Positions 10,149-18,899 are shown, counted from the first letter of the stretch. The stretch: 64,000 bases of DNA from Bacillus sp. REN3 (GCF_017912555.1 NZ_JAERSD010000013.1:59636-123635); one strand, 5' to 3'. Notes: generated by a model not told the origin, from the sequence alone. Made by a program: numbers and translations.

Positions 10149-10276
10149 TGAACGTTAACCCCTTTCCCAGAAACAAACCCTATTGTACCAAAAATAACTT
10201 AAAAGTTGTAAGGAAAAAGTTCCTTTTCTCGGGGAAAGGTAATGAGGAATCTTTATTTTCAGGAGGAGGGAACGAT

Positions 10277-10393
10277 ATGTCAAAGTCAAAGCGTGAGCAA
10301 GAACGTGAGCGGAAGATCCGAAAACAGCATCAGCATCCGCATGGCAAGGTGGAATCATTGAAGGAACTTGCAGGGAAAGAAACGACGGAATAA
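10277..10393 (+). CDS. Small basic hydrophilic protein, 38 residues
   Basis: A strong ribosome binding site (AGGAGGAGGG) precedes the ATG, and a terminator follows the stop by a few bases, so this is a real single-gene unit. The product is rich in Lys, Arg, Glu and Gln with a conserved-looking HPHGKVESL segment. It resembles short Bacillaceae proteins filed under DUF6254, but that name is from memory and untested. No membrane segment or cysteines. Function unknown. Confidence 0.75.
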   Translation: MSKSKREQERERKIRKQHQHPHGKVESLKELAGKETTE

Positions 10394-10396
10394 TCG

Positions 10397-10433
10397 AAAA
10401 GAGAAAGCGGCAGGCTGCTGCTTTCTCTTTTTA
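10397..10433 (+). terminator. Terminator of the 38-residue gene
   Basis: GAGAAAGC(G)GCAG pairs with CTGCTGCTTTCTC (one G-T pair) and is followed by TTTTTAT. It lies between two convergent genes and can serve both. Confidence 0.88.
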
Positions 10434-10445
10434 TCAACAATTTAT

Positions 10446-10634
10446 TTATTGAGCTGTTTCTTTTATGATCTTGTAATTTTTATGGTTGATTACGGTCCTT
10501 TGATCCAATTCGAGTTCACGGAAGTTATCCATATAGCTTAAGTCAACGATGACTGAATTTTCATTGACCTTTTCAACAACTCCCTGTAATCCTTCTTTGA
10601 ATTCGATTACATTTCCGACTTCTGCTTTTTTCAA
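10446..10634 (-). CDS. ykvS: YkvS family protein (DUF2187)
   Basis: A 62-residue protein matching YkvS. It is a small beta-rich domain with the pattern GNVIEFKEGLQG-V-x-K-V, similar in style to KOW/SH3-like folds. I start it at TTG 10634 because AAAGGAG lies nine bases upstream and the product then begins MKKAEVG like B. subtilis YkvS; the upstream in-frame ATG overlaps that ribosome binding site. Function unknown. Its place before ptsHI is conserved. Confidence 0.88.
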   Translation of the reverse strand: MKKAEVGNVIEFKEGLQGVVEKVNENSVIVDLSYMDNFRELELDQRTVINHKNYKIIKETAQ

Positions 10635-10899
10635 ATCGCCTCGCTCCTTTGCCAAATTTCAAATTACTAACATTCTGCACCAAAAAGGTACATTCGTAAA
10701 GAAAATAGTGATCAATACTTAAAATGTTCACGAAACTTTCACTTCTGTTCGTTTGAAAATTCCGTTTATAGATAACTTTATTATATTGAATATATTTATC
10801 CATATCTAGGAAAAAATTCAATTTTTATCTGAATAATTGTTTTTCCTGAAGAAGCAGCTAAAATAATGGTAGATTCATTTTCAGCGAGGAGTGTTATGT

Positions 10900-11094
10900 A
10901 TGACAAGAGATGAAGCAGTTGCAATGCTTGAGAGCCTGAAAAACAAGGAACTGGAAGAAGTCTTCGTTTCAAAGCAGGATTTCCTGGCTTTTCGGGAAGT
11001 GCTTGTGAAACGGGAAGACTTCAAGAATTTCAGGGGCATTGCCCAAAGAGGCGGTGATGTGATTTATCACTACATGGACACACAAAGAAGCTGA
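10900..11094 (+). CDS. Hypothetical protein, 64 residues
   Basis: GAGGAG lies nine bases before the ATG. The product is a soluble alpha-helical small protein rich in Lys/Glu with paired phenylalanines (F-L-A-F, F-K-N-F) and ends DTQRS. No cysteines or membrane segment. I do not recognise the family. It is convergent with nothing and has no obvious terminator before the next doubtful frame. Codon use matches neighbouring genes. Confidence 0.65.
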   Translation: MTRDEAVAMLESLKNKELEEVFVSKQDFLAFREVLVKREDFKNFRGIAQRGGDVIYHYMDTQRS

Positions 11095-11140
11095 TATTTT
11101 AATGCATGTTGCTGATTAAACCTCTTGTTAAAGACAGCGG

Positions 11141-11341
11141 ATGGCAAACGAAGTGAGCAGGGGTTCTTATGGCGGATTCCGGCAAGGAAACCAGAAAACA
11201 GCAATCTTTGACATAACTCTATTGGATGGCCGTTTCGTGAATCTTTCAGGAATGCTGGACAGGCTGTTCCTCGTGCAATCGCCTGGAGGGGGAGAAGAAA
11301 TAAAATTCAATTTCATAAAGGGATCAGGAAAAAGGGCTTGA
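11141..11341 (+). CDS. Doubtful short reading frame, 66 residues
   Basis: The ATG has no ribosome binding site. The frame ends three bases before a strong terminator hairpin, and its codon use is not unlike real genes, so it may be a decayed or unusually started gene. The alternative is that the terminator serves the 64-residue gene upstream and this frame is chance. No recognised domain. Confidence 0.25.
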   Translation: MANEVSRGSYGGFRQGNQKTAIFDITLLDGRFVNLSGMLDRLFLVQSPGGGEEIKFNFIKGSGKRA

Positions 11342-11344
11342 TTT

Positions 11345-11369
11345 ACGAAAAAAGGATTCCTTTTTTCGT
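11345..11369 (+). terminator. Terminator upstream of ptsHI
   Basis: ACGAAAAAAGG pairs perfectly with CCTTTTTTCGT around a 3-base loop; the right arm supplies the T-run. Confidence 0.75.
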
Positions 11370-11699
11370 TCCATTAACAATTTTCACTTCTTTGTCTCAT
11401 TTACACAGAATGAAAACGTTTTACCTGGAAAAATCGCTCCAAGCTTAAAAAAGTCAGGGTATTTTCATTGTCTAAGCAATCACAAAATGCTATTCTTTTG
11501 TGAGGGATGCCGGTCGCTAACAAGCATTTTGAAGAAGCGATTGGGATAATATATGGTGTGAAAGAACTATACAAATGGGCAAGATACAGAATATCATGTT
11601 GGCTAGCTTGATTTGGACCTTTCGCTCAATTGAACATTTAGTTTGGAAGGCATCATGTATGGTCATCTTAATAATCTTTTAAAAGGAGAATGATCTGGT
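11370..11699. other. ptsHI leader and promoter region, no gene seen
   Basis: The stretch holds a cre-like palindrome (11411-11424) and a 7-bp hairpin CACAAAA/TTTTGTG (11481-11502). I see no protein gene. No ptsG and no GlcT antiterminator target was recognised, unlike the B. subtilis ptsGHI layout, so ptsHI should have its own promoter here. Confidence 0.5.
11411..11424. promoter_or_regulatory. Possible catabolite-responsive element (cre)
   Basis: TGAAAACGTTTTAC is near-palindromic around the central CG and resembles cre boxes bound by CcpA, but lacks the usual terminal CA. It lies 276 bases before ptsH. Confidence 0.35.
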
Positions 11700-11966
11700 A
11701 TGGTACAAAAACAATTCAAGGTTGTTGCTGAGACAGGAATCCACGCTCGCCCTGCTACATTATTGGTACAGGCTGCAAGCAAATTCGATTCAGAAATCCA
11801 TTTAGAATATAAAGAGAAAAAGGTCAACCTTAAATCTATCATGGGTGTTATGTCTTTAGGAATCGGCCAGGGTGCTGATATCGAGATCACTGCCGAAGGA
11901 AGCGACGAGCAAGATGCGATGAACACACTTGAAGAAACACTAAAAAAAGAAGGCCTGGCTGAATAA
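11700..11966 (+). CDS. ptsH: Phosphocarrier protein HPr
   Basis: An 88-residue HPr. The phosphotransfer histidine H15 sits in GIHARPAT. The regulatory serine S46 sits in [11 protein letters not shown], the HPr kinase/phosphorylase target that makes P-Ser-HPr the CcpA co-repressor in Firmicutes. HPr takes phosphate from enzyme I and passes it to sugar-specific EIIA domains in the cytoplasm. AAAAGGAG precedes the ATG. The stop codon overlaps the ptsI start (TAATG), indicating translational coupling in one operon. Confidence 0.98.
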   Translation: MVQKQFKVVAETGIHARPATLLVQAASKFDSEIHLEYKEKKVNLKSIMGVMSLGIGQGADIEITAEGSDEQDAMNTLEETLKKEGLAE

Positions 11967-13681
11967 TGGGATTTCTACAGGGAATCGCTGCATCAAGTGG
12001 CATTGCGATTGCAAAAGCCTATAAGCTGGTAGAGCCGGATTTAAGTTTCGAAAAGAAGTCAGTGGAAGCTCCTAATGAAGAGGTTGCTCGCTTCCAGACG
12101 GCGCTGCAAAAAGCCAAAGCCGAACTGGAGCAAATCCGTAACCATGCAGGAACAGCACTAGGCGCTGACAAGGCGGCGATTTTTGATGCTCACCTGCTTG
12201 TTCTAAGTGATCCAGAGCTGATTTCACCCATTGAAGATAAAATCAAGACAGAAAATGTAAACGCTGAACATGCTTTGAAAGAGACAGCAGGAATGTTCAT
12301 CACTATGTTTGAATCAATGGATAACGAGTACATGAAAGAACGTGCAGCCGATATCCGGGATGTTACGAAACGGGTGATGGCACATTTATTAGGCGTGCAA
12401 ATCCCTAACCCGAGCATAATCGCTGAAGAAGTGATCATCGTCGCGGAGGATTTGACACCATCTGATACCGCCCAGTTGAACCGTCAGTATGTAAAAGGGT
12501 TTACAACAAATATTGGCGGTCGGACATCCCATTCCGCCATTATGGCACGGTCGATGGAAATCCCGGCTGTAGTAGGTACAAAGACAGCCGTTGAGGATAT
12601 CCAGAACGGAGATATGATCGTTGTCGACGGTCTTAAGGGGGAAGTGCATTTCAATCCGACTCCTGAGGTGCTGGAGGCATATAAAAAAGTCCAGGAAGAT
12701 TTCGAAAAGCAGAAGGCTGAATGGGCTAAGCTTGTTAATGAAAAAACGGTGACTGCAGACGGACATCATGTTGAACTTGCAGCAAATATCGGCACGCCCA
12801 AAGATTTGAAAGGTGTAGTCGAGAATGGCGGCGAGGGGGTTGGATTGTATCGTACTGAGTTCCTTTATATGGACAGGGACCAGCTTCCTACTGAAGAAGA
12901 GCAGTTCACTGCCTACAAAGCTGTTCTTGAAGGCATGGAGGGCAAACCTGTTGTCGTCAGGACATTGGATATCGGAGGAGATAAGGAACTTCCGTATCTG
13001 AACTTGCCTAAAGAAATGAACCCTTTCCTAGGCTTTAGGGCTATTCGCTTATGCCTCGAGGAACAGGACATTTTCAGGACTCAGTTGCGTGCCCTTTTGC
13101 GTGCAAGCATTTATGGCAATTTGAAGATCATGTTCCCAATGATCGCCACGTTGGTTGAGTTCAGGGAAGCAAAGGCTGTGCTGGAAGAGGAAAAAGCAAA
13201 GCTTGTCAAGGAAGGTGTCCAGGTTGCTGACGAAATTGAGCTTGGCATCATGGTGGAAATTCCATCAACAGCTGTCATTGCCGATCAGTTCGCCAAGGAA
13301 GTGGACTTCTTCAGCATTGGAACAAATGACTTGATCCAATATACAATGGCTGCAGATAGGATGAACCAGCAAGTATCCTATTTATACCAGCCATATAATC
13401 CATCCATCCTTCGTTTGGTCAAGATGGTCATCGACGCTGCCCATAATGAAGGGAAATGGGCAGGAATGTGCGGTGAGATGGCAGGGGACGAAACAGCAAT
13501 CCCGATTCTTCTTGGATTGGGCCTTGATGAGTTCTCGATGAGTGCTTCGTCAATCCTGAAAGCACGCTCACTTGTAAGGAAGCTGAACAGGGCTGATATG
13601 GAAGAACTGGCTGCGAAAGTCCTTGCGATGGGTACCACAGAAGAAGTAGTAGAAGCTGTAAACAGTGCTGTAGATTTGTAA
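11966..13681 (+). CDS. ptsI: Phosphoenolpyruvate-protein phosphotransferase (PTS enzyme I)
   Basis: A 571-residue enzyme I that autophosphorylates from phosphoenolpyruvate and phosphorylates HPr. The N-terminal HPr-binding and swivel domain carries the active-site histidine H189 in GGRTSHSAI. The C-terminal TIM-barrel has the PEP-binding stretches [18 protein letters not shown] and the catalytic cysteine in GMCGEMAGD. Length equals that of Bacillus EI. It overlaps ptsH by one base and is closed by a strong terminator, directly behind which a group II intron has inserted. Confidence 0.98.
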   Translation: MGFLQGIAASSGIAIAKAYKLVEPDLSFEKKSVEAPNEEVARFQTALQKAKAELEQIRNHAGTALGADKAAIFDAHLLVLSDPELISPIEDKIKTENVNAEHALKETAGMFITMFESMDNEYMKERAADIRDVTKRVMAHLLGVQIPNPSIIAEEVIIVAEDLTPSDTAQLNRQYVKGFTTNIGGRTSHSAIMARSMEIPAVVGTKTAVEDIQNGDMIVVDGLKGEVHFNPTPEVLEAYKKVQEDFEKQKAEWAKLVNEKTVTADGHHVELAANIGTPKDLKGVVENGGEGVGLYRTEFLYMDRDQLPTEEEQFTAYKAVLEGMEGKPVVVRTLDIGGDKELPYLNLPKEMNPFLGFRAIRLCLEEQDIFRTQLRALLRASIYGNLKIMFPMIATLVEFREAKAVLEEEKAKLVKEGVQVADEIELGIMVEIPSTAVIADQFAKEVDFFSIGTNDLIQYTMAADRMNQQVSYLYQPYNPSILRLVKMVIDAAHNEGKWAGMCGEMAGDETAIPILLGLGLDEFSMSASSILKARSLVRKLNRADMEELAAKVLAMGTTEEVVEAVNSAVDL

Positions 13682-13791
13682 CATATTTGTAATATAAAAA
13701 ATGTTTTACACTATACACTGAGGGTAAAGAGGAGTAAGCACTTTGGTTAGACTGAAAGTTAGCTAATCATTCTCATTTTCCCCCAGAATTG

Positions 13792-13819
13792 GCCGGCTGG
13801 TAATCAGCCGGCATTTTTT
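13792..13819 (+). terminator. Terminator of ptsHI and target of the group II intron
   Basis: GCCGGCTG and CAGCCGGC flank a 5-base loop, followed by A and six T residues. The intron RNA begins at the very next base, the arrangement expected for class C group II introns, which recognise terminator hairpins. Confidence 0.93.
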
Positions 13820-15683
13820 GTGTGCCAGGCATGTTCATTAACTTGGCGGTGAAAGTCCGCTATGGGCGTTGGGATATGCGAACCATTAGCCGAAGGCAAG
13901 GGTGTCCGTGGCTCGCGGAATCTGAAGGAAGCCCTAGGCAAATCCTCGGTATGAAGTACACGAATCACATTTGAGGTTCACATTCCTGGATGAGTCTGCA
14001 AAACAAGACAAAGTCCAAAATATCCCCGGATGGAATGGGAATAAATGTGGCAGATAGATGAGGAGAAAGTGAATGAACTTACCCTGGGAGATCTCTTAAC
14101 CCCCCTAACGGGAAAATATTTAGCGATAAGTAGCTGAGTTAAGAGAAGTCAGCAGAAGTCATAGTATCAACCTTTCGGTTGAGAAGGACTGAACGAAAGG
14201 AGAGACCATGTTAGAGCCATTTACAAAGAGGTAATGACACAGTAAACCTGATGGGCTTTGATGAAGAATTGTGGACGAAATCCAGGAGATTTTTCTTTGA
14301 AGTGTGGAGTCACTTTGTACAAACTTGATGACATGGGACCAATATGGAAACTAATGAAAGTTTAATTCGGAGAATTATAAGCCCGGGAAACCTAAACCTA
14401 GCCTTTTTGAAGGTTAAAAGGAATAAAGGAGTAGCTGGTGTCGATGCGAAAGATATAGAAGCTACCCGCCTTCATCTTAAAGAGCACGGACAGGAGCTCA
14501 TCAGGCTTATACAGGACGGAAAATACAAGCCCCAACCGGTAAGAAGAATCGAAATTCCCAAACCAGATGGCGGGAAGAGAAAACTAGGAATCCCAACTGT
14601 AACAGACCGTGTTTTCCAACAGGCGATGGTTCAAGTCCTAACCCCTATATTTGATAGACAATTTAGCCATTATAGTTACGGCTTCAGACCGAACAAGAGC
14701 GCACATCAAGCTATCGAACAGGCTAGGTCATATATTGAAGATGGGTATCAATTTGTGGTGGACATCGACCTGGAGAAATTCTTTGATAAAGTAAACCATG
14801 ATAAACTCATGTCCCTAATTTCCAAAACAATAGGGGACAAACCCACCTTAAAGCTAATCCGAAGGTATTTACAAGCAGGAATTATGGAGAACGGGTTAAT
14901 TACGGTTAATAAAGAAGGGGCCCCACAAGGAGGTCCGTTAAGCCCTCTCCTTAGTAACATCATGTTAAACGAACTGGATAAGGAACTTGAAAAGCGTGGA
15001 CACAGATTCGTCCGTTACGCGGATGATTGCAATATCTACGTTAAGAGTCAAAAAGCTGGTGAACGGGTTAAAGAAGGTATCACGGACTTTATCGAGAGAA
15101 AGTTAAAATTGAAGGTGAACGAGGAGAAAAGTGCAGTGGGAAAGCCATCGGCACGTATATTCTTAGGGATGAGTTTTTACTCTTCGAACAACAAAACCCG
15201 AATATACGTGCCGAAGAAGTCGAAAAAGAGACTGGAGGAAAAGCTTAAAAGGTTAACCAATCGCAATTGGGGAATTGCCATGGAATACCGAATCCTTAAA
15301 ATCAACCAACTAATCCAGGGATGGGGAAATTACTTCAAAGTGGCTGATATCAAGAGGTATGCAGAAAAGATAGATGGGCATATCAGGAGAAGGCTACGTG
15401 CTTGTCGCTGGAAAGAATGGAAGAAAACCAGGACTAAATTCAGGAATCTGATTAGATTAGGAATTAAGAGATATAAAGCCTGGCAATATGCGAACTCCCG
15501 TAAGGGATACTGGAGAAATTCAAAGAGTCCTGCCTTGGACCAAGCCATGAATAATAAATACTGGCTTCAGCAAGGATTAAAACAATTAACAACATTATTT
15601 CATAAACTTTCGAACCGCCGTCTACCGAACGGTACGTACGGTGGTGTGAGAGGTCGGGGGTTAATCACCCCCTCCTACTCGAT
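13820..15683 (+). mobile_element. Class C group II intron with reverse transcriptase, inserted behind the ptsI terminator
   Basis: The 5' end reads GTGTGCC at the last T of the terminator, followed by the group II domain I hallmark GGTGAAAGTCC (about 13848-13859). About 520 bases of structured RNA precede the reverse transcriptase gene. Domain V (15614-15645) and domain VI (15649-15681) close the element; the expected end, AT seven bases after the branch adenosine in CCTACTC, gives 15683. The 5' boundary is well supported. The 3' boundary rests on intron consensus and could shift by a few bases. The element looks intact. Confidence 0.85.
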
Positions 15684-15714
15684 TCGGTTTATTAAAAATC
15701 CATATGGTTTATAA
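14344..15714 (+). CDS. ltrA: Group II intron-encoded reverse transcriptase/maturase
   Basis: A 456-residue protein. The reverse transcriptase domain contains the catalytic motif YADD (near base 15020), the upstream GGPLSPLLSN segment, and PDGGKRKLGIPTVTDRVFQQ in the fingers. The maturase (thumb/X) domain has the signature IQGWGNYF. No HNH endonuclease domain follows, as expected for class C introns, which use nicked or single-stranded targets. It helps splicing of the host RNA and its reverse transcription. The frame continues through domains V and VI and stops about 30 bases beyond the predicted intron end, so the last residues would come from the flanking exon. Confidence 0.93.
   Translation: METNESLIRRIISPGNLNLAFLKVKRNKGVAGVDAKDIEATRLHLKEHGQELIRLIQDGKYKPQPVRRIEIPKPDGGKRKLGIPTVTDRVFQQAMVQVLTPIFDRQFSHYSYGFRPNKSAHQAIEQARSYIEDGYQFVVDIDLEKFFDKVNHDKLMSLISKTIGDKPTLKLIRRYLQAGIMENGLITVNKEGAPQGGPLSPLLSNIMLNELDKELEKRGHRFVRYADDCNIYVKSQKAGERVKEGITDFIERKLKLKVNEEKSAVGKPSARIFLGMSFYSSNNKTRIYVPKKSKKRLEEKLKRLTNRNWGIAMEYRILKINQLIQGWGNYFKVADIKRYAEKIDGHIRRRLRACRWKEWKKTRTKFRNLIRLGIKRYKAWQYANSRKGYWRNSKSPALDQAMNNKYWLQQGLKQLTTLFHKLSNRRLPNGTYGGVRGRGLITPSYSIRFIKNPYGL
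15614..15681 (+). ncRNA. Group II intron domains V and VI (ribozyme core)
   Basis: Domain V: ACCGCCGT pairs with ACGGTGGT, a distal TACC-GAAC-GGTA stem-tetraloop follows, and a two-base CG bulge separates the helices. The lower helix offers the CGC triad of class C rather than AGC. Domain VI: GGGGG and CCCCC pair around TTAATCA, with an unpaired A in CCTACTC as branch point. Both lie inside the reading frame of the reverse transcriptase. Confidence 0.85.
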
Positions 15715-16072
15715 CTCCCTGGTCACAAAAACTTTGACATGACAGGAAAAGCGCAGACTGATTATTGATTGAGAACTTTGAATGGGTCATCCATTCCATC
15801 GGCAATCCATAATTGAGCGACGCATATATCACTATGTATAGAGTATTGCCATCTGGATAATGATTGTGGATATATCCATCATCCGTTATTTCTGTCCAAA
15901 TGTGATCAGGATTCACAATCCTGAAACTTGCAATCAGGTCTGTTATCGAACCGGCGATTCTGCCATCAACCTTAACGCAGTGACCGCCTTCGGGAAAAAA
16001 CGCAATATGGTTCATAAGCTGTTCCTCATTGCCTGATGATCGTCTCAACACGACGGCTTCTGTCAAATACAT
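15692..16072 (-). CDS. Hypothetical protein, 126 residues
   Basis: A soluble protein with a coherent composition (H-I-A-F-F-P-E-G-G-H-C-V-K-V-D-G and T-D-D-G-Y-I-H-N-H-Y-P-D-G segments) that looks coding. A purine-rich AAAGGGGATGG lies about 15-19 bases before the ATG, too far to be a good site; a different-frame ATG directly after it stops after 21 codons. The gene ends only 9 bases from the predicted intron 3' end, so its tail may have been altered by the insertion. No domain recognised. A real but slightly damaged gene is my preferred reading. Confidence 0.5.
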   Translation of the reverse strand: MYLTEAVVLRRSSGNEEQLMNHIAFFPEGGHCVKVDGRIAGSITDLIASFRIVNPDHIWTEITDDGYIHNHYPDGNTLYIVIYASLNYGLPMEWMTHSKFSINNQSALFLSCQSFCDQGVINHMDF

Positions 16073-16234
16073 ATATTTTTTTATGATCCATCCCCTTTAT
16101 TAAAAGAAAATGATGCAGAGGCAAGTGTATAGAAACCTTGTCAGTGTTTTACTTGCAATGGTGAAATCCATTTAATTGTGGTTCCATTTTAGTGTTAAAA
16201 TGAAATCATCAACGTAAAGAAAGAGGGCGTACAT

Positions 16235-17113
16235 ATGTTATCAAAGGAAGAAACGGTGATTGGGTTCATTGGGACAGGCGTGATGGGTCAGAGCATGGCA
16301 CAGCATTTCCTTGATGCCGGTTATCAGCTGACTGTCTATACTAGGACTAAATCAAAAGCGCAGCAGCTGCTTGACAATGGAGCGGTCTGGTCAGCCTCCG
16401 TCAGGCAGGTTGCGGAAAAAGCAGATGTCATTTTTACGATAGTAGGTTATCCTTCAGATGTCGAAGAGGTATACCTCGGCAAGGAAGGACTGATTGAAAA
16501 TGGAAAAAAAGGCAGTTATGTGATTGACATGACTACTTCGACTCCTTCCCTGGCAAAAAAAATTTATCTTGAAGCTAAGGAAAAAGAGATCGCAGCCCTT
16601 GATGCACCAGTTTCAGGAGGAGATATCGGGGCGCGTGAAGCCAGGCTGGCCATCATGGTCGGCGGGGAAAGAGAGGCGTTCCTGCATGTCGAACCATTGC
16701 TGAATATCCTTGGAACTAATATTGTCTATCAAGGAGAAGCAGGGGCAGGACAGCACACAAAGATGGCCAACCAGATTGCCATTGCCTCTAATATGATCGG
16801 CGTATGCGAAGCCGTCATTTATGCCGAGAAAGCTGGCCTTGATCCTGAAGAGGTTTTGAAGACGATAACGACCGGTGCAGCCGGAAGCTGGTCTCTTTCA
16901 AATCTCGCGCCGCGGATGATAAACGGAGACTACGAACCGGGTTTTTATATCAAGCATTTCATCAAGGATATGAAAATCGCCCTTGATGAAGCAAAAAAGA
17001 TGGAAATGGAGGTTCCCGGACTCTCTTTGGCATTTTCGATGTATGAGAAACTGGCCGAAAGAGGAGAAGAAAACAGCGGGACACAGGCGCTTTATAAATA
17101 TTGGAAACAGTAA
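16235..17113 (+). CDS. ykwC: NAD(P)-dependent beta-hydroxyacid dehydrogenase (3-hydroxyisobutyrate dehydrogenase family)
   Basis: A 292-residue two-domain dehydrogenase. The N-terminal Rossmann fold begins with GFIGTGVMG, followed by the conserved substrate-loop motif DAPVSGGDIGA near residue 125. The catalytic lysine is in GAGQHTKMANQ near residue 172, and the C-terminal domain is all helical. Family members oxidise 3-hydroxyisobutyrate, tartronate semialdehyde or related acids in the cytoplasm. The length and position between ptsI and patA match B. subtilis YkwC, whose physiological substrate is uncertain. GAGGG lies at good spacing before the ATG. Confidence 0.88.
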   Translation: MLSKEETVIGFIGTGVMGQSMAQHFLDAGYQLTVYTRTKSKAQQLLDNGAVWSASVRQVAEKADVIFTIVGYPSDVEEVYLGKEGLIENGKKGSYVIDMTTSTPSLAKKIYLEAKEKEIAALDAPVSGGDIGAREARLAIMVGGEREAFLHVEPLLNILGTNIVYQGEAGAGQHTKMANQIAIASNMIGVCEAVIYAEKAGLDPEEVLKTITTGAAGSWSLSNLAPRMINGDYEPGFYIKHFIKDMKIALDEAKKMEMEVPGLSLAFSMYEKLAERGEENSGTQALYKYWKQ

Positions 17114-17187
17114 ATTGAAAAGCCGCTCTCATTCAAGAGGCTACTGAAAATCTGCTGTTTTTTTAGGTTTTCTTGATCACCAAAACG

Positions 17188-17238
17188 AAAAAAAGGCCGG
17201 GGTTTTTCCATATTATTGGAATACTTCCGGCCTTTTTT
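17188..17238. terminator. Long hairpin terminator after ykwC
   Basis: AAAAAGGCCGG pairs with CCGGCCTTTTTT. The 26-base loop can itself pair (GTTTTTCCA with TGGAATAC). T-runs on both strands allow bidirectional use. Confidence 0.8.
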
Positions 17239-17263
17239 GTTTCAGTTCCCTTATTAAGCTATT

Positions 17264-17580
17264 TTAACCCAGCCGTCTTAGTATCCGTTTTAGCTTGATC
17301 GTAAAAATGGCCGGGACGCCTAGCAATTCCGTGCCTATAATACCTGTGGATGTGGCTGCAACATACTCGCGTCTGTGTTTTAATTCGCTATTCTTCGCCT
17401 CAATCTTATAGCAATCCCCAGACTTCTCCTTAGATAGAGCTGTTTTCCATCTTTCTTCTCTCCAGTCATGATGACAGCCGCGGCAATGATCCGTTCCTGA
17501 ATAGGCGGCTAATGAAATAGAATGAACGGCTTTTTTGTTGTTCTGATTGACCCACTTCCATCCTATTCGTTCGCCATTCT
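17264..17580 (-). pseudogene. Start-less open frame of 105 codons, likely gene remnant
   Basis: The minus strand is open for 105 codons between two stops but has no ATG, GTG or TTG start near its beginning. The translation looks protein-like: a CxxC-type pair in DHCRGCHHDW, tryptophans at W-K-W and R-E-E-R-W, then a hydrophobic G-I-I-G-T-E-L-L-G stretch and a basic tail RILRRLG. A ribosome binding site and ATG occur just upstream in another frame (AGGAATAGAATG), so a frameshift near the 5' end could explain the loss. I do not recognise the family. Confidence 0.35.
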
Positions 17581-17598
17581 ATTCCTATGTTAGGAAAA

Positions 17599-18759
17599 CT
17601 AACTTTTAGCAAGGCTGTTTCTCAAAAAACCTTCCAGCCGGTCAAGACCTTCCTTCAAGGTATCCAGCGAATAGGCATAGGATAATCGGAAGTACCCTTC
17701 GCCAAAGTCAGAAAAGGCACTCCCCGGAACTACAGCTAGACCAGCTTTGTCGACAAGTTCCATCGCGAAGTCAAAGGATCGGAGGCCATCGCGAGGGATC
17801 TTGACAAAGAAATAAAAAGCGCCGTCAGGCTTGATGGCATCAAGGCCCATTGCGATAAGCCTGTCATAAACATACTCCCGTCTCCTGGCATATTCCTTTT
17901 TCATCGGCTCAGCATCATCGATTCCTGCGGTCAGTGCTTCCAGTGCTGCCATCTGGGAGATGGAGGTCGCACATGTAACATTGTACTGATGGACCTTCAG
18001 GATATGCTTTGCTAGGTAATCAGGCGCGAAAAGCATCCCGATCCTCCAGCCTGTCATGGAATGTGACTTGGAGAGCCCATTGATGACAACCGTTTGTTCC
18101 TTGAGGAACTGTGCAATGGAAACATGCTGCTGTCCATAGACAAGTTCACTGTAAATTTCATCTGCGAGCACAAAGATGTCCTTGTCCTTGAGCAGGGTTG
18201 CGATCTCCCTGAGTTCTTCTTCTGTCAAGCTGACCCCGGTCGGATTTGATGGATATGGAAGGACAATGCACCTTGTCTTTTCCGTAATCAGGCTTTCAAT
18301 CAAACCGGCAGTCATTTTGAAATCCGTGTTCCGGATATCGGCATGGACAGGTTTTGCGCCGCACAACTTGATGATCGGTTCGTACCCTGGATAAACCGGT
18401 CCGGGAAGGATGACTTCACTTCCTTCATCGAGGATGGTCCTGAAGGCAATGTCGATTGCTTCGCTTGCGCCAACGGTAATGATGGTTTCACTGTCCGCTG
18501 AATATCGGATATTGTATCTTTTATTGTAAAAATCCGCTGCCGCCTGCCGCAATTCCAGCAAGCCGGCATTGTGGGTATATGTAGTGATATCTGAATCAAT
18601 CGCGTCCTTTCCAGCTTCCTTGACATGGATTGGAGTAGGGAAGTCCGGCTGGCCGATCGTCAAGGAAACCATGTCTTCAATATCTGCTACCATATTAAAA
18701 AATTTCCTGATTCCGGAAATCTCGATATCTTTAACTCTTTTGTTTATTAAATGCTCCAC
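17599..18759 (-). CDS. patA: Class I aminotransferase PatA (N-acetyl-LL-diaminopimelate aminotransferase type)
   Basis: A 386-residue fold-type I PLP enzyme. SNPTG at 171-175, D200 in VLADEIYSEL, and the PLP-binding lysine K231 in GLSKSHSMTGWR are all present. In B. subtilis PatA makes N-acetyl-LL-diaminopimelate, the step between DapH and DapL, both of which are encoded near 31-33 kb in this window. I start at GTG 18759: GGAGGG lies nine bases before it and the product then begins MEHLINK like B. subtilis PatA, whereas the ATG three codons earlier directly abuts the ribosome binding site. Confidence 0.92.
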   Translation of the reverse strand: MEHLINKRVKDIEISGIRKFFNMVADIEDMVSLTIGQPDFPTPIHVKEAGKDAIDSDITTYTHNAGLLELRQAAADFYNKRYNIRYSADSETIITVGASEAIDIAFRTILDEGSEVILPGPVYPGYEPIIKLCGAKPVHADIRNTDFKMTAGLIESLITEKTRCIVLPYPSNPTGVSLTEEELREIATLLKDKDIFVLADEIYSELVYGQQHVSIAQFLKEQTVVINGLSKSHSMTGWRIGMLFAPDYLAKHILKVHQYNVTCATSISQMAALEALTAGIDDAEPMKKEYARRREYVYDRLIAMGLDAIKPDGAFYFFVKIPRDGLRSFDFAMELVDKAGLAVVPGSAFSDFGEGYFRLSYAYSLDTLKEGLDRLEGFLRNSLAKS

Positions 18760-18876
18760 GTTTTTCATCCCTCCGCTAGAATAAGTCTATTTTAACATGT
18801 CCGCAAGAAAAGGTGGAAGTTTGCAACTTAAGGAGGGAGAAGGTAAAGCACGAGACAATAAAACGAAGGGGAAAAA

Positions 18877-18899
18877 CAAGCTGGCGGTTGGCCAGCTTG
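18877..18899. repeat. Perfect 9-bp hairpin between patA and cheV
   Basis: CAAGCTGGC and GCCAGCTTG flank GGTTG. It lies in the divergent region just upstream of the cheV promoter. No proper T-run on either strand; it may insulate or regulate. Confidence 0.5.
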
